From: Vigna angularis
Taxonomy: Eukaryota; Streptophyta; Magnoliopsida; Fabales; Fabaceae
DNA: 64,000 nucleotides
Reading direction: 5' to 3'
Assembly (NCBI RefSeq): GCF_016808095.1
Contig: NC_068973.1
Span: 20,565,501 to 20,629,500, forward strand
In this document: positions 35,301-49,009 of the stretch, piece after piece
Layout: every line of letters starts with the position of its first letter
Numbering within the stretch: position 1 is the first letter of the stretch
The notes under the pieces: generated by a model
Database searches by the model: none
What the model was told of the DNA's origin: nothing
Seen by the model: only the letters and a program-made list of their open reading frames with translations
Translations under genes and position numbers: made by a program

Positions 35301-38001
35301 TCAGTTTCGCTAGAATAGGTTTTAAAACATGACTGTGATATCATGTTAATAAATGGACTTTAAATTTAATTCAATTTTACAAAACCGGTTTGTAAGATGA
35401 GGTTTGTATCAAAATATATACTTTAAATTGCTCTAATCTCTAGTTGATGTGAAACTTCTAACATATGTAAAAGGAATTTTCAATCTAGTGGTGGGTTTTG
35501 AGAATAAATTTTTCAATCAAATAGACCTGTTTGTTCTATAAATTACACACACACACACACACAAGTGAACTCCTTTAAGTGCATGAGATAAAGCATCCTA
35601 CATGAATCTGAAAAATTCATGAACCTTTGTTTTTAATGCGGCTACTTCCGAGATAGATCAGTTTCAATCAGAGCTTCTCTCATGGGTTCTAAATCGTTTA
35701 TTCATATCTTTTTCACTAGGTCACCTTTGTAGTTACCCATTTCAATGATCCAAGAATATCAAGTGCAGATCTTAGGGATCTTCTTCTTCAGTCTATATCT
35801 GTCCTGGTGCAGTACAGGGAATATTTAGCTACCTTTGAGAGCAATGAGGCAGCCATCCAAAGGATGCCGAAAGCTTTATTATCAGCATTTGATAACAGAT
35901 CCTGGACAACAGTCACGAACATACTCTTACGATTATGCAAGGGATCTGGTTTTAGTTTTTCAAAGAATGGAGAATCATCTTCATCATCAGTTCTTTTTCA
36001 AGTATGTTAACAAACTCTTTTTGTTGCTGGGTAGTTTTTGCTTGGATCAATTTCTCGTCACAAAGTTCCCTCCCTGACTCTTGATGCAATGCAGAGGTTG
36101 CTAAGGGAAGCTTGCATAAGTGAGGAAGGATTGTTTTCATCTTTTCTAAACCGACTGTTCAATACACTAAGCTGGACCATGACTGAATTTTCAGTTTCAG
36201 TTCGAGAAATGCAAGAAAAGTACCAGGTATGAATACATTTTTCCATCCTAGACTAAATTTGAATCTTGGTTTTAGGATCCTAAACCAGAAGAAGGTCTTC
36301 TTCTTGTGGTTCTAAGTTAGGTTCCGTAGCAGTATTACATATTCTGCATAGGTTCTGCGATTTCAGTTTCTTATGTGCTTACTTTTGTAGCTGATCCCTT
36401 TTTCTATTAATTTAACTTGGGTTCATTTCAAGTCATCGTGTGCATAAGATTGAAATGGTTTCTATAATTAGAATGGTAGCTTGACTAATTCAGAGTTTGA
36501 TATCTCCATTCCAATAACATATTGTTGCAACGCTTCTTGCACAGGTAATAGAGTTTCAGCAAAGGAAATGTTGTGTCATATTTGATCATTCATGTAATCT
36601 TGCAAGGATTCTGGAGTTCTGCACTCGTGAGATCCCTCAAGCATTCCTGTCTGGACCAGACACTAACTTACGAAGGTTAACCGAGTTGGTTGTATTTATC
36701 CTAAATCATATTACTTCTGCTGCCGATGCTGAATTCTTTGACTTGTAAGTTTCAATCCCATGACTTCAGAAAACCCTTGCTCTAGATACCATTTGAAAAT
36801 AGGGAAAATTAGGTATATGATTAATTCCTTTTGTGTAGAAAAATAGGTAATATATTTATAATGAAGAATAATAAAGGAAAATATATTTATAACGAAGAAT
36901 AATAAAGGAAAATATATTTATAACGAAGAATAATAAAGGAAAATATGGACTAAGTTCAAATACACATAATATTGTAGCTAACAATATCATAACAACATCT
37001 AACAACTTAAATATACCGGAACTGAATGTATCCCCTCACGCACTTGCACGGATTGATACATGAGAAACTGATATTCCAAGGTTCCTTGAGAATTTGGAAC
37101 CAAATGAAAAAAAATATTTATCATTTGATTTTTAATGAGGCTGCCCTCTTTCTTATTTCTTTTCAGGTCCGTTAGACGGCATAGTCAATCTCCAGAAAAA
37201 ATAAACCGAGGCATGATATTGGCCCCTTTAGTAGGGATCATCTTAAATTTATTGGATGCTACAAATTCTGAAGAATATCGAGAAAACAATGATCTTTTAG
37301 ATGTTTTCGCAAGCATGGACTGTCCAGATACTGTTCAGTATGGATTCCAATATCTTCTGGATTATAACTGGGTTAGTTGTTGTAACCCTTAATCTATGTT
37401 CTTGATTCCCTGGTATTTGGAATGTAATTTTTTCTTTCTGACGCGTTTTTTATCCAATTTTTTGAAAATTTTAATTTGATGCTATCTAATGCTAAATTAT
37501 TAATAAAGTCAACCCTTAAAGTTTGTTGGTACAAATCAGTCAGTTTTGCAGACTTGCATTACAATATTAAAAGTTTATTTCTTGTGTCTATAATATAACC
37601 TCAACAATATCAAATGATAAGTGAGCTGTCTAAAAGTTGGTAATTCCTATACATGTCACGAATTTAGTTTTCTCTTGATCATTTGACACTATTCGGCTCT
37701 TTGATTTTCTCAGGATGGATCCTTTCGAGGGGAAGCTTATGTAGCAAAATATGAGCAGCTAGAGAATTTTCTTAGTCTCCTTACTTGCCGCACCGTATTA
37801 CCACATGATAAAGTGGATAGTGTGGGAGATACAGATCTTGATGATAGGTTGTGCTGCATATGTTATGCATGTGAAGCAGATGCTCAAATTGCACCTTGTT
37901 CACACGAGTCTTGTTATGGCTGTATAACCAGGCACCTTTTGAACTGCCAAAGATGTTTCTTTTGCAACGGAACAGTGACAAGTATTATCAAATTTGCTTA
38001 G
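23312..38001 (+). CDS. RKP: E3 ubiquitin ligase RKP (KPC1-like), SPRY and RING domains
   Basis: Ten coding exons join in frame to 1271 aa: 23312-24820, 25651-26466, 27824-27984, 28917-29055, 34422-34505, 35720-36001, 36095-36226, 36545-36744, 37167-37371 and 37714-38001. The first exon encodes a SPRY domain (about residues 115-273, with GKWMYEV and GQSWVVGDIIGCCIDLD). The last holds a C3HC4 RING: Cys1223/1226, Cys1238, His1240, Cys1243/1246, Cys1257/1260, ending CFFC. Length and domain order match plant RKP (Arabidopsis At2g22010), the relative of mammalian KPC1. KPC1-type ligases ubiquitinate CDK inhibitors (p27; KRP proteins in plants), and Arabidopsis RKP is induced during geminivirus infection. 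The start is the ATG at 23312, giving MGEESPRVGG; the GTG just upstream is not a plausible start. The fourth coding intron (29056-34421) carries a whole copia element, but the exon borders remain canonical. Confidence 0.95.
29276..29462 (+). repeat. 5' LTR of the copia element, 187 bp
   Basis: It starts TGTTGTAATTAGAG and ends tttttctact, matching the 3' LTR over its whole length apart from substitutions and one duplication. The end is ..CT rather than the usual ..CA. Confidence 0.9.
29865..34010 (+). pseudogene. broken copia gag-pol polyprotein
   Basis: Pieces in different frames cover the polyprotein in order. Gag is at 29865-30164 (LDGQNFLQWGQFIRR). The zinc knuckle CSYCKRSGHTKETC is at 30606-30647. 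The protease active site WILDSGATNH lies near 30930. The integrase zinc-binding part and core span about 31330-32060 (HHQRLGH.., CDICQLSKH, TPQQNGVAKRKN). Reverse transcriptase occupies 32577-33608, with YVDD at 33138-33149. RNase H is at about 33605-34000. Frameshifts and stops separate gag from the knuckle, split the integrase near 31550-31690, separate integrase from RT, and split RNase H. The element cannot make its own full polyprotein, although the RT part is open for 343 codons. Confidence 0.92.
34098..34305 (+). repeat. 3' LTR of the copia element, 208 bp
   Basis: It starts TGTTGTAATTAGAG after the polypurine tract and ends tttttatact before gtagt. A 30-bp unit (taattagagaagatatcttt and the next ten bases) occurs twice in tandem here but only once complete in the 5' LTR. 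This largely explains the length difference. Confidence 0.9.
35544..35563. repeat. (AC)n microsatellite in an RKP intron
   Basis: About ten AC units in the intron before the exon starting at 35720. Confidence 0.85.
36850..36943. repeat. 31-bp tandem repeat, three copies, in an RKP intron
   Basis: The unit reads atatatttataacgaagaat followed by aataaaggaaa. The first copy has aatgaag where the others have aacgaag; the last two are identical. It lies in the intron between the exons ending at 36744 and starting at 37167. Confidence 0.9.
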
Positions 38002-38824
38002 AAGATGGGTTAGGGAGCTTCTTTTTTGGTTGCTTGGTTCCTGGTGGGAGCCAGCCAGTCAGTAACTCATTATTTGCTTATTTTGTGAACTACATATATA
38101 CAGAAATGGCTATTAACTGTAAAGGAAAACAGAAAAGGAAAAAAGGGAGAAGAAAAATAGAGGGAGCAGGGTGTAATCGGGTAGGAGTTAATAGTGTTCT
38201 TGATGGTGTCGCCACAGGCGAATTAAGAATTTTGTAGGCTGTTAGAGGGTATTATGTTGTAAATATGCGATGTAAATGATAGGCAGATCATGATGTTAAA
38301 CTTTAGTAAAGCAAAATGGTTAGATGCATGGAGATTAATTTATAAAAAAGCAGTAAAGTTAATATGGGTGAAAAAGTTCCTTGACAAAGGTCATGTGAGT
38401 GTACAGGGATAAATTAGTACGTATCACATGGCTTATGATATTTAATTACAAAATTAGAAAATATATTACAATTCTAAGGAACTAAAGTCAATTCAAATTT
38501 GAGCAAGAGAATTTCATAAATTTAGTTTCTTATGTTTCTTATATTTTAAACAAAATATAAAGTCAATTTAACTTCAAGGTAATATTTTTATATTTGTCCG
38601 GAGCTTCCTAGAAATTATTAAATCATATGGGATTCACTCCTTCATTTAATAAATGTTAAATAATAATAATCCATTTTTGAAGTTGGGCATGTCCCAGATA
38701 GTTCACCTCCTTATTGGGGCCCAAAAAGGTACAGAAGGCGAGGCCCAACTGAGTATTTTCTGAGAGAACCATTGGTGGTATATGCTATGTTTGTATCGCT
38801 CAATTCGTCTCGCAGAGAGAAGAA
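38002..38824. other. RKP 3' UTR and intergenic gap to the next gene
   Basis: The first 250 bases or so after the RKP stop are purine-rich and probably 3' UTR. The remainder is AT-rich. Both genes are on the plus strand, so this gap also contains the promoter of the plastid-protein gene. No TATA box was convincingly located. Confidence 0.4.
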
Positions 38825-40482
38825 ATGCCGAGTGCTCTGCAATTCCAAGCTTCACGCCCAAGCACCGTAGCTCCACTCACGAGGCACGTTTTTTCCGCCA
38901 ACCTTCACTCACACCGTAGTCTCTCATTCACCAAACTTTCTTCCCTTCCCCAACCTCTGTACTCCTTCACCGTACAACCCTCACATCACACCTCCGCAGT
39001 CGGATCTCCGTCGCTTCAACACTGGAACCTCACCAGCCGCCACGTCACCGTTCTCAACGTCTTTTCCTGCGCGGTACCGTTCACGCTCTCCCTAAACAAA
39101 CCTCATATCATCTCTTATCATTCTTCAATTTACGGAACCTGTGTGTATTGTCTCGTGCAGACGGCGGTATGTGCAACGTGGCTATTCTTCTCCGCAATTC
39201 CCACGCTCCTGGTTTGTGTTCTCTATTTTTGTGTTTTGATTTTGCGAGGTCTTAGTTTCTGATCCTGGGAATGTGATGTGATGTAAAGGCTTTCAAGAAA
39301 GCAGCGGAATCGATGGAGAAGCTGATGGATGCCACAAGGGAGGAGCTTCCCAACACCATGGCCGCTATTCGATTATCCGGCATGGAAATCAGTGACTTAA
39401 CCACAGAGCTCAGTGATATAGGGTAATTTTTTTATTTATCATTAAACTGTAAATCCCAATCAAGAAAACTAGTTTTATTCCTTTCACATACTTATCAGTT
39501 AAATCATCCCTGTTATTAAGCGTGCTTGCCATTAGCACCGCCATAAAACTCTTTAACAGCCTAATCATTACAAAATTTCATGACCAATGTAAAACTGATA
39601 GCACATGAGGACATGAACAACTCTTTGTAGCGATTTTTGTTCGCCTCATCCATGTGCTCATGTAGTAGTAACTGAAACTTGAAATGAACCACTGATTTAA
39701 ATATATAGCATGTTACGGTAGTTCTATAGGACTAGGAAAGGTCTCAAATAAGTCTCTGGCAGTGTGATGATTAATTGCATTAGCCTAAATTAAAAAAAAC
39801 GTGTGATGTGATATTATTATTATTATTATTAATATTACTATTATTATTATTATTATTAATTAATTAATTAAATCTCAATATTTAAGGGAATAATTAGACA
39901 TTGTAGAGATTTTTTTAAGGCCTATCGCCTTACGTTTTAAGGGAATAAATTGGTGGTAGTCTTTAAGACTTAGAGTCAATTGTTTAAGCTTTTATTAATT
40001 TATTTTTTCTTTTAATTTATTTTTTCTTTCAATTTTTTTGCTCCTTTTTTCTTGCTAGTATAATGTTAATGCTACTTTCACTTGTGTGGGGTGGTATAGC
40101 CAAGAGATTACTCAAGGTGTTCGAAGCTCAACTCGTGCAGTTCGCTTGGCGGAGGAGAGGCTTCGCCGTTTGACTACTGTGCCTTCTTCAGGTTACGAAC
40201 CAATCATGACATTTTAAGTTAGGTTCCTGTGATTTTAGTTTTTTGGTCGGGGCAAGCAAAGCAGTTTTACTTCATGTTTTTCACTTTGTTATAGCTTCGT
40301 TGCAGGGAACGATCAATTCGAAAGGCGAGGATAGTGATGAGCCTGCGGTGGCCAGAACAGCAAGGGGCGTGAGAGAGGGTATTGTCAAGGGCCGTGCTAT
40401 GTTGCAAATGTTTTTCACCTTCACCCAATTTTCAAGGTTTGCTCTCAAATTTATCTCTGGTCGTAGAAAATTGTCAAGCTAG
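38825..40482 (+). CDS. probable plastid membrane protein with a DUF948-like region
   Basis: Five exons join in frame to 237 aa: 38825-39073, 39161-39211, 39289-39422, 40100-40191 and 40295-40482. Residues 1-60 are rich in Ser, Pro and Thr with few acidic residues, as in chloroplast transit peptides. A hydrophobic segment (about 84-102, TAVCATWLFFSAIPTLL) can span a membrane. It is followed by an amphipathic helix, KKAAESMEKLMDATREELP, then SGMEISDLTTELSDIGQEI and STRAVRLAEERLRRL. This pattern of one membrane segment followed by heptad-like helices resembles DUF948 proteins and their plant plastid relatives. No enzymatic motif is present and the function is unknown to me. The ATG is the first after the CT-rich leader. 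The gene is about 820 bp downstream of RKP on the same strand, with no sign of a shared role. Confidence 0.8.
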
Positions 40483-41490
40483 CATCTTGCCTTGGAAGCC
40501 AACATCACACTGTACACTGGCTTTATCTTGGGAAAAAAAAATCAGTTTTGATACACTTACACATATTTGACACATGTATTCTTACTCTCCCATCCGGTGT
40601 CTTTTATCTTCTACTTGTTCATGGATGGTTTGGTCATAAACTTTTGCCATTCGCTAGTTACACATTGCAATACAAACTTTTCTCTGTATTGCGGGGAGGT
40701 GACCACCAAATGCGACCATGCGGTGGTGACCCATTCCTGTGTTGACTTCATCCTTGTTATTATATGTTAAATCACCTTCGACCCATATCAGTTAAATAAA
40801 AGATATAATTAGAGGTAACCTAAAACAAATGGTCGACTAATCGGGAAGTACGAGTTCTGAAACTGGATCATTGGTCATCGCGCTTATTACTGTTTCGTTT
40901 TCGATTTCGTAAGACGAGGTGAACAGTCAACTTACGAGAAGCGAACTGGGATGGGATAGCATTGAGATATGTGGTAATTGAAAATGAAATGTATTTAACC
41001 CGAGAAAGTAAATCATGGGAATGATAAACATTAGCAATGTCAAGGTAGCACAATTCTTGAACTAGACGAGAGGTTGCTGTAATTAATGGTTTGGAAAGGA
41101 AAAAAAGGTTTTTTAGCGTTTGTTAGGCTCTGTTCGAGCAAGTACAAAAAATCCTTGTATTGCTTCTTGCAAGCAACCTTTTTAAGGTCGTTGATTTTGT
41201 GTCATTACTAGCAAAATATATTGATTTCTAAACACCATCAATCCCTTTGGGTTGATTTCAATATTTTTAATAATTATAGAAATGGGCTTATTAAGAGATT
41301 TGACTTTGAAAATAAATCTTATTGAGTGATTTACAAAGATAATATACAAATCAAACGGAGTCGGTCTAAAGAATTGAAGAACCAAGTCCTTCGTTTATGC
41401 CAACGAAATTAAGTTGCCAAGTACAAATCAAGTAAAGAAACCACAGCTGTCACAATTCTTAAGAATATGAAATGCTTATTTTTGCGTCAT
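40483..41490. other. 3' flank of the plastid-protein gene, intergenic
   Basis: It holds the likely 3' UTR in its first few hundred bases, then unassigned sequence up to the MULE target duplication. No further exon was recognised. Confidence 0.35.
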
Positions 41491-42751
41491 TTTTTTATTT
41501 GGTTTAATACCTCTTTTGATCACTCTTTAAGTTGACAATATTTAAGTCCGTCCTACCTTTTTTAAAAAGTTCAATGTGGTCCCAATTTGTGAAAAAAGTG
41601 TACAATTAAATCTTTTTTGGTCATGGCGTTAAATATTTAACGATGAAACTGCTCCTTTGGACTAAATTTGATGAGCTGTTCATTTTTTCTTTTACGTGGC
41701 ATGGTGACGTGTCAATTTTGAATTTTAAAAAAAAAATTGCTTGACACATCTTCTTTCACCTCCACCAATCTTGAATTTAGGGTTTCTTCTCTCACATCCT
41801 TGGAGAGGTACCTGAGGTCCTCTGGCAAACCATTTGTAATGAGGATTTTCTTCTTGCCAATTCTGTCAGGACCCACAAACAGTACCTGATTTTCTTCTTG
41901 CCTCTGATTTGTGTTCAATATCTGATTTCTCAGTTTCTTTCAACATTTGTGCTACTTCTCGCTCGCAGTTCTGCATACATTGCAGGCAACAAATTGATAC
42001 AGCATTAGGATCTACGTTCTCAAAGGCACGCCTCGATGAGAGATCGTTGTAGTTGGCAAGGTCTTTAACGGGAATAAAGACCGGTGAAACAAAATCGAAA
42101 AAAGAACAGAAACAAAACAGAGTTAACATATCAGATAAGATTCATTCACCAATTACAATCCCAAGTTTAATCAATTCCATGAAAGAAAATGCTTTATCTC
42201 CATTCCATTAAACACGAAACACTAATCTTTATCATTTAATCTGATCTTGCTATGGAATAACTAGGAAAATAAGATTTTGGAGAGAGATCATCGGAGTTGG
42301 AGTGGAAATGGAGGTGGGAGTCGGCGGAATTGGAGTGGGAGGGAGAGGCGTGCTTGGAAAGCTGGTGGGTTTTGTGGGGAGGAGAGGGAGAGGGGGGAGG
42401 AAGAAGGAGATGGCGGCACATGACTCTGAGTGTCGTGGTGGACAAAGGAGTGGAGGGAAGAAACCCTAAATTCATGGTTGGTGGAGGTGGAAGATGAACC
42501 TAATGTGGACTTTAATGAAAATCACAAGTTTATCCCTTATGCAGCCAAGTTATAAACCTAAACAGCTACGTTGCACAGATCACTCTATGCTGTCAGCTGG
42601 ATCGTTAAATATTTAACGCCGTGACCAAAAAGGATTTAATTGTACATTTTTTTCACAAGTTGGGACCACATTGAACTTTTTAAAAAAAGGTAGGACGGAC
42701 TTGAACATTGCCCCGTAAGGAGGACCAAAGAGGTATTAAGCCTTTTTTATT
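41491..42751. mobile_element. small MULE with a 9-bp target duplication, possibly a Pack-MULE
   Basis: The element proper is 41500-42742. Its outer terminal inverted repeats, about 140 bp each (41500-41643 and 42605-42742), match closely: ggtttaatacctctttt against ggcttaatacctctttg, then gtccgtcctacct, aaaaagttcaatgtggtccc and ggcgttaaatatttaacga. The flanking 9-mers ttttttatt (41491-41499 and 42743-42751) are identical. A second inverted match lies inside (41750-41790 with 42457-42496, gaaaccctaaattca). There is no transposase. Long inverted repeats with a 9-bp duplication identify a Mutator-like element. The gene-like interior suggests capture. Confidence 0.85.
41712..42475 (-). pseudogene. 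gene-like sequence carried inside the small MULE
   Basis: On the minus strand an ATG at 42475 opens a Ser/Pro/His-rich N-terminus (MNLGFLPSTPLSTTTLRVM) that resembles a transit peptide. Then comes a piece near 41930-42060 with VFIPVKDLANYNDLSSRRAF and NVDPNAVSICCLQCMQNCE. A third piece near 41770-41870 reads GPDRIGKKKILITNGLPEDL. They sit in different frames, so introns or frameshifts must separate them. I do not recognise the source gene. The start-codon region lies within the inner inverted match of the element, so the N-terminus may be element-derived. Expression is possible but unproven. Confidence 0.5.
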
Positions 42752-43622
42752 ATTGTAGTGTGATGAGTCTTGCGCTTTCTCATAAAATGAAATTTTGCAT
42801 TTTATTATTATTATAATTATTTATCCCTACTGCCTACTTAATATATTATTATATCTCGAAACAAAAGTTTCCATTACATTTGTATAAATAAACTTATATG
42901 TATATATATTTTTACTTGTTATTCGTATTAGTTAGTACTCTTTTAATTTTGTGCGGCTGAATGAAACAGTTACATAACTTTATTTTGAAATTCCTTAGTG
43001 AATTCAGTAACCGTTATTAGTTAAAAAAATGTAAAGTTTTTCTAGAAGTTTAGTTTCGTTATATTTCTTTTAATAAAAATCGCGAAAGTAAAAATGTTAC
43101 TTTTATTACAAGCAAATAATGTGCATATTTCATTTTTGTGGACAATATCAATAATAATGGATTTGATTAACTTTTAAGTGTTTTTGAGACAATCAAATTT
43201 AATTTAACAAAACAAATATGATTTTCTTCTAAAACTAAACATATCAAATAGCACATCAGAAATTTACAAACTTAACTAAAAACATATTCATTCTAAAAAT
43301 AGTCACAATCAAGCCAACCCAATATCATATTTAGTGGTGGGCTCATCACCTCTTAATATTAAATTGCTCGCTATTATTCCCAAAACTATGAATATAATTA
43401 CCATTGTTTTTTCAATAAATAAATTAAGGGACGGTGTCTAAATCAGATATTGCGTGCGTAATGGAACTTTTTTTTTTTTTTCTTTACGCAATTATTGATG
43501 GTGTTAATTTGTTAAATTAAGCACGAATGATTATGCTAGAAGACAGAATAGAATCTGCAGGGCAACAAGAGAATTGATTGAGAAAATTGTTAATAATGAT
43601 AAGAATTACATAATTTCTATAA
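42752..43622. other. intergenic, no gene recognised
   Basis: AT-rich DNA between the small MULE and the 3' end of the minus-strand membrane-protein gene. Its right end probably holds that gene's 3' UTR. Confidence 0.35.
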
Positions 43623-45351
43623 TCAGCTCTGTTTTCTTTTTCTACTCTTTGTTGAAGGTGTATCAGATGAAGAATCCAGGCCGAAACATTTGAGAAATGC
43701 TACCGAGGCTAACTGAAGATAATGGCATGGCTGAAAATACAGTGATGATGATGATGAATCCCCTTCCTCTACAATCTCTTCTTCCACCCTCATGCTTCCA
43801 CCCCTTTTTATTTCTCCTTTTATAACTACATTCTCCCCACCCTAACAAAACATCCTCAAAGTTACAACAACAAGAACATAAAAAAAGTATATAGAGATAA
43901 GAAAAGTACAACAACCAAAAAAGGTATATTTTCATAGAAGGTATAAAAAACTATATCCATCCCTCATCATATAAAAATTTAATATGAAATTATTTGTTTT
44001 GGGAAAATTGGGCTTTTCATAAACTTTAACTTTATTTGACCCTTCCTTACCTAATATCCTTTGAGAGGAAAAGTATATAATGTTGGTCAACATACACAGG
44101 AACACACATGACTGGCTAATAAAAAAAAAACAAAACAGCAATCAACCACATAAAACAGGTGTTTTCTTATCAAATCAAATGTTGAAATGATAAATACAAC
44201 AAATCACCAAAATCTAAGTTCAATTTCATAGATGTCCTTTTATCTTCTGTCAGACACCAAAATTAGAATTTCATACTTGCTACCGTGTAATATTGGTGAA
44301 AACTAATTATTATATCGAATTTCACTTTCTCCTACCCTTGTTTCTTCTTATTATCAAAATAATTTCTTCCAGACCGGCAACAAACTTCTCTTATCTCCTA
44401 CAATAAATAAACCCAAAATCAATCATTTTTAATGCCCAAAAAAGCAAATGTAAAATACTGCACGCCTGGAACAGGATGACCATAACCATTTTCTGATACA
44501 GATACCGCAATAACAACCTAAGGAAAACATAAAATGACTAAAATCCAATCCAAGAAAAGCTGGACTGCACCGTGTCCCAAGTTTACGCAACAAAGCAATT
44601 TTTTTCATTTTTTTCTCTCTTCCAGTTAAACGATGCAACACGGTCGAATTTAGGGGCAAAAACACACGCTCTCACACACACAAATTAGTCAACAGAATTG
44701 GTGCAGTTGATAATAAAAGAATTCGATTTTCGGTTAAGATGTGATCTTGCTGGATCCGAGAACCACCCAGTTCATCTAAACTTATTTTTTAAAAACAAAA
44801 TAAAAGAAGAAACAGATCTACATTTCACCTTGGTTACAGGATTCTAAAAACCAACCTCAAAACACGAACAGAAAAAGAAGAAAAAGAAAAAGAGTTCCAA
44901 AACACTCCGTAAAGTTTTGAACAGTACTAAGCAATCAACCAGGAACAATAAACATGCTGGGAATTAACAAAAGAAAAAAGACAAATGCATGGACCTTTTT
45001 CCTTGGAGTAAACGCGAAAATTAAAATTTAAAACTTTAATTTGGCAAGAGAGAAAAGATGGGTTACCTGCAGCAAACGGTATTGAGGAGTGGTTGTTGAA
45101 TGAGAGGGCGATGAATCGTGAACAGGCTGCGGTAACTCAATCTGCCGAATAGCATCGAAGAGGAAGAAATTGGAAGAGGTCGACGGAGAAGTGGTGCCGG
45201 CGGTGATAAGGTTGTCGGCGGGATCCAAAGGGAAGACGACAAAGAAAAAGAGAAGTACAAAGAGGAGAAGAAGAACAAGTAGTTGAGTGAAAATCAGGCA
45301 TGGAATTGCGTTGCTCTCTGTGGTGAGTTCTTCCTCACCAAATCCCAACAT
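43623..45351 (-). CDS. unrecognised single-pass membrane protein
   Basis: Two minus-strand exons, 45067-45351 and 43623-43841, join in phase 0 across a GT..AG intron of 1225 bp and give 167 aa. The N-terminus is acidic (MLGFGEEELTTESNA). A long hydrophobic run follows at about residues 16-42 (IPCLIFTQLLVLLLLFVLLF and on), then a Ser/Thr/Pro-rich stretch. The second exon encodes an acidic and poly-Ser section, the segment YFQPCHYLQLASVAFLKCFG, and a basic tail SRKRKQS. I do not recognise a named family. The compact C-terminal segment with paired Cys and the basic end look conserved rather than random. The gene is divergent from the MIZ1-like gene downstream, which is 3.7 kb away. Topology and function are open. 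Confidence 0.65.
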
Positions 45352-47358
<2,007 letters not shown>

Positions 47359-47989
47359 AGGGAATTAAAATGTCTAACCCACTCTCCAAATTTTCCAATA
47401 AACTGCAAGTTTATGTATTAGAATTGGCATGCTCATCCTTAATATTACAGGACCACAAAGAATAGTTTAAATTAGGGGAAATGAATTGTCTACGTCAGAA
47501 ATATGAAAATACATTTTACTTAATCGCTAAGGAACTATTTCATGGTTGGAGAAACCTAAATTCATCAACATAGAATTCCAGCAAAGGTCACCAACCTTTA
47601 AGTATGACCAATTTCATTAAATTCAATGAAACCATAATTTTCACAAAAATACAACATCCTGGACTCCCGAAGCTTTTGGAGTTAACAAACAAAAAATATT
47701 GGCAAATGGAAATTATTTCATTTTTACATTTTATATAACAATTGCTTTATAATTTCATAATTTTAATATTAATTTAATATGCTACATTACATGTAAGATA
47801 TTTCATATGTTGTGTTAGTTTAGAACAAGGCATGTATTTACAAAATAACTTTATTATGTTTTTGTTAAGATAATATTATTTAAGCAATTTTGTTTTGAAG
47901 TTTAACATAAACAAAATAATCTTTAAATATTTAGAACAAATAATTAAGAGTGTCTAAACGATACAAAATTTTTGTAAGATTTTAAAATC

Positions 47990-48420
47990 ATTTTGTTGTT
48001 TTAGATTTAGAAATGAATTCAAACACTTGTAAAGTTTAACTTAGTGGAGTTAAATGTTCTAGTGAATTGAACTAGTGTTGATGTCAAGAGTTGTGAAACG
48101 TGTCTAACCAGTTTGGTTAATTTGTTTATTAGGAGTGGTTAAACTCATTTTTACTAGAACTCTTTAAAGGTTTTTAAGGGAGAACTGGACGTAGCTCAAG
48201 TTGGAACGAACCAATATAAAATCAAAGTGTGCTTTATTGTTTTTGCTTTTAAACAAGTTTTTCATTCAACGTTTTTCATAAACCTAAGTGTTTAACTACT
48301 ATTATAGACCATCTAACCCTTGCAAAGTAATATTAAACACTATTTGCAAAAAGTTTTAAAACACTATTCAACCCAATTTCTAGTATTTTTTTTTTATGTT
48401 TTAGTTCTAACCAAAGAAAT
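47990..48420 (+). mobile_element. LTR-like fragment (tentative)
   Basis: The stretch includes actggacgtagctcaagttg and gaacgaaccaatataaaatc (48186-48224), word order typical of LTRs of soybean-type copia elements, and a similar gaaccaatataaaaatc occurs in the fragment at 480-1375. No ends or target duplication were found. Confidence 0.35.
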
Positions 48421-49009
48421 TTCTACAATAAAAATACTATTATAAGTTTTCAGTTTATTTGTTCTCTTTATACATTTTTACTATATTATGATTTTATTGT
48501 AATTTTTTTTACAAATGATCTAATTAGTTGGGTAAATTTTATGAAATATACTAAATGAATATTTATAGAGGACTCTAGGAATTGAGAGAATTTAGCTTAA
48601 GAAGAAAAGCAATAGGTATTTTGAATAGGTATGCAATAAAAACTTGTTTTGAGGAATAGACAGAGAGAGAGAGAGAGACGAAAAGAGTTATTTTGATGAG
48701 ATTAATGATAGTAGAGAGATTAATTTTGATGTTTTGTGTTAATAGATATAACGTGTTATGTGTGTTTGATGTGGAGGACCTTGAGAGTATGAAAGATTAT
48801 GTAAGAGTAAAGAAGAAAAGCTATTTAAAGAAAGGATGGAGAAGGAATATGCATAGGTGGTGAACGAGTGAGCAGATAAATAGGAATGTGAAGCCGCAAA
48901 AGCAGAAGAAAAGAGAACGTGGGGTTTCCAAAACTTGAAACAAAGAAAAGCTTCCTCTGTCTCTCATGGCATTGGTCTTCTCTTCCTGTAGGTTTGTGAA
49001 AGCCAACCA
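48421..49009 (+). promoter_or_regulatory. upstream region of the MIZ1-like gene
   Basis: It contains a gagagagagaga run at about 48662-48677 and a leader ending ccaaccaatgg before the ATG at 49010. No TATA box was assigned with confidence. An upstream ATG at 48966 is in another frame and would overlap the start. Confidence 0.35.
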
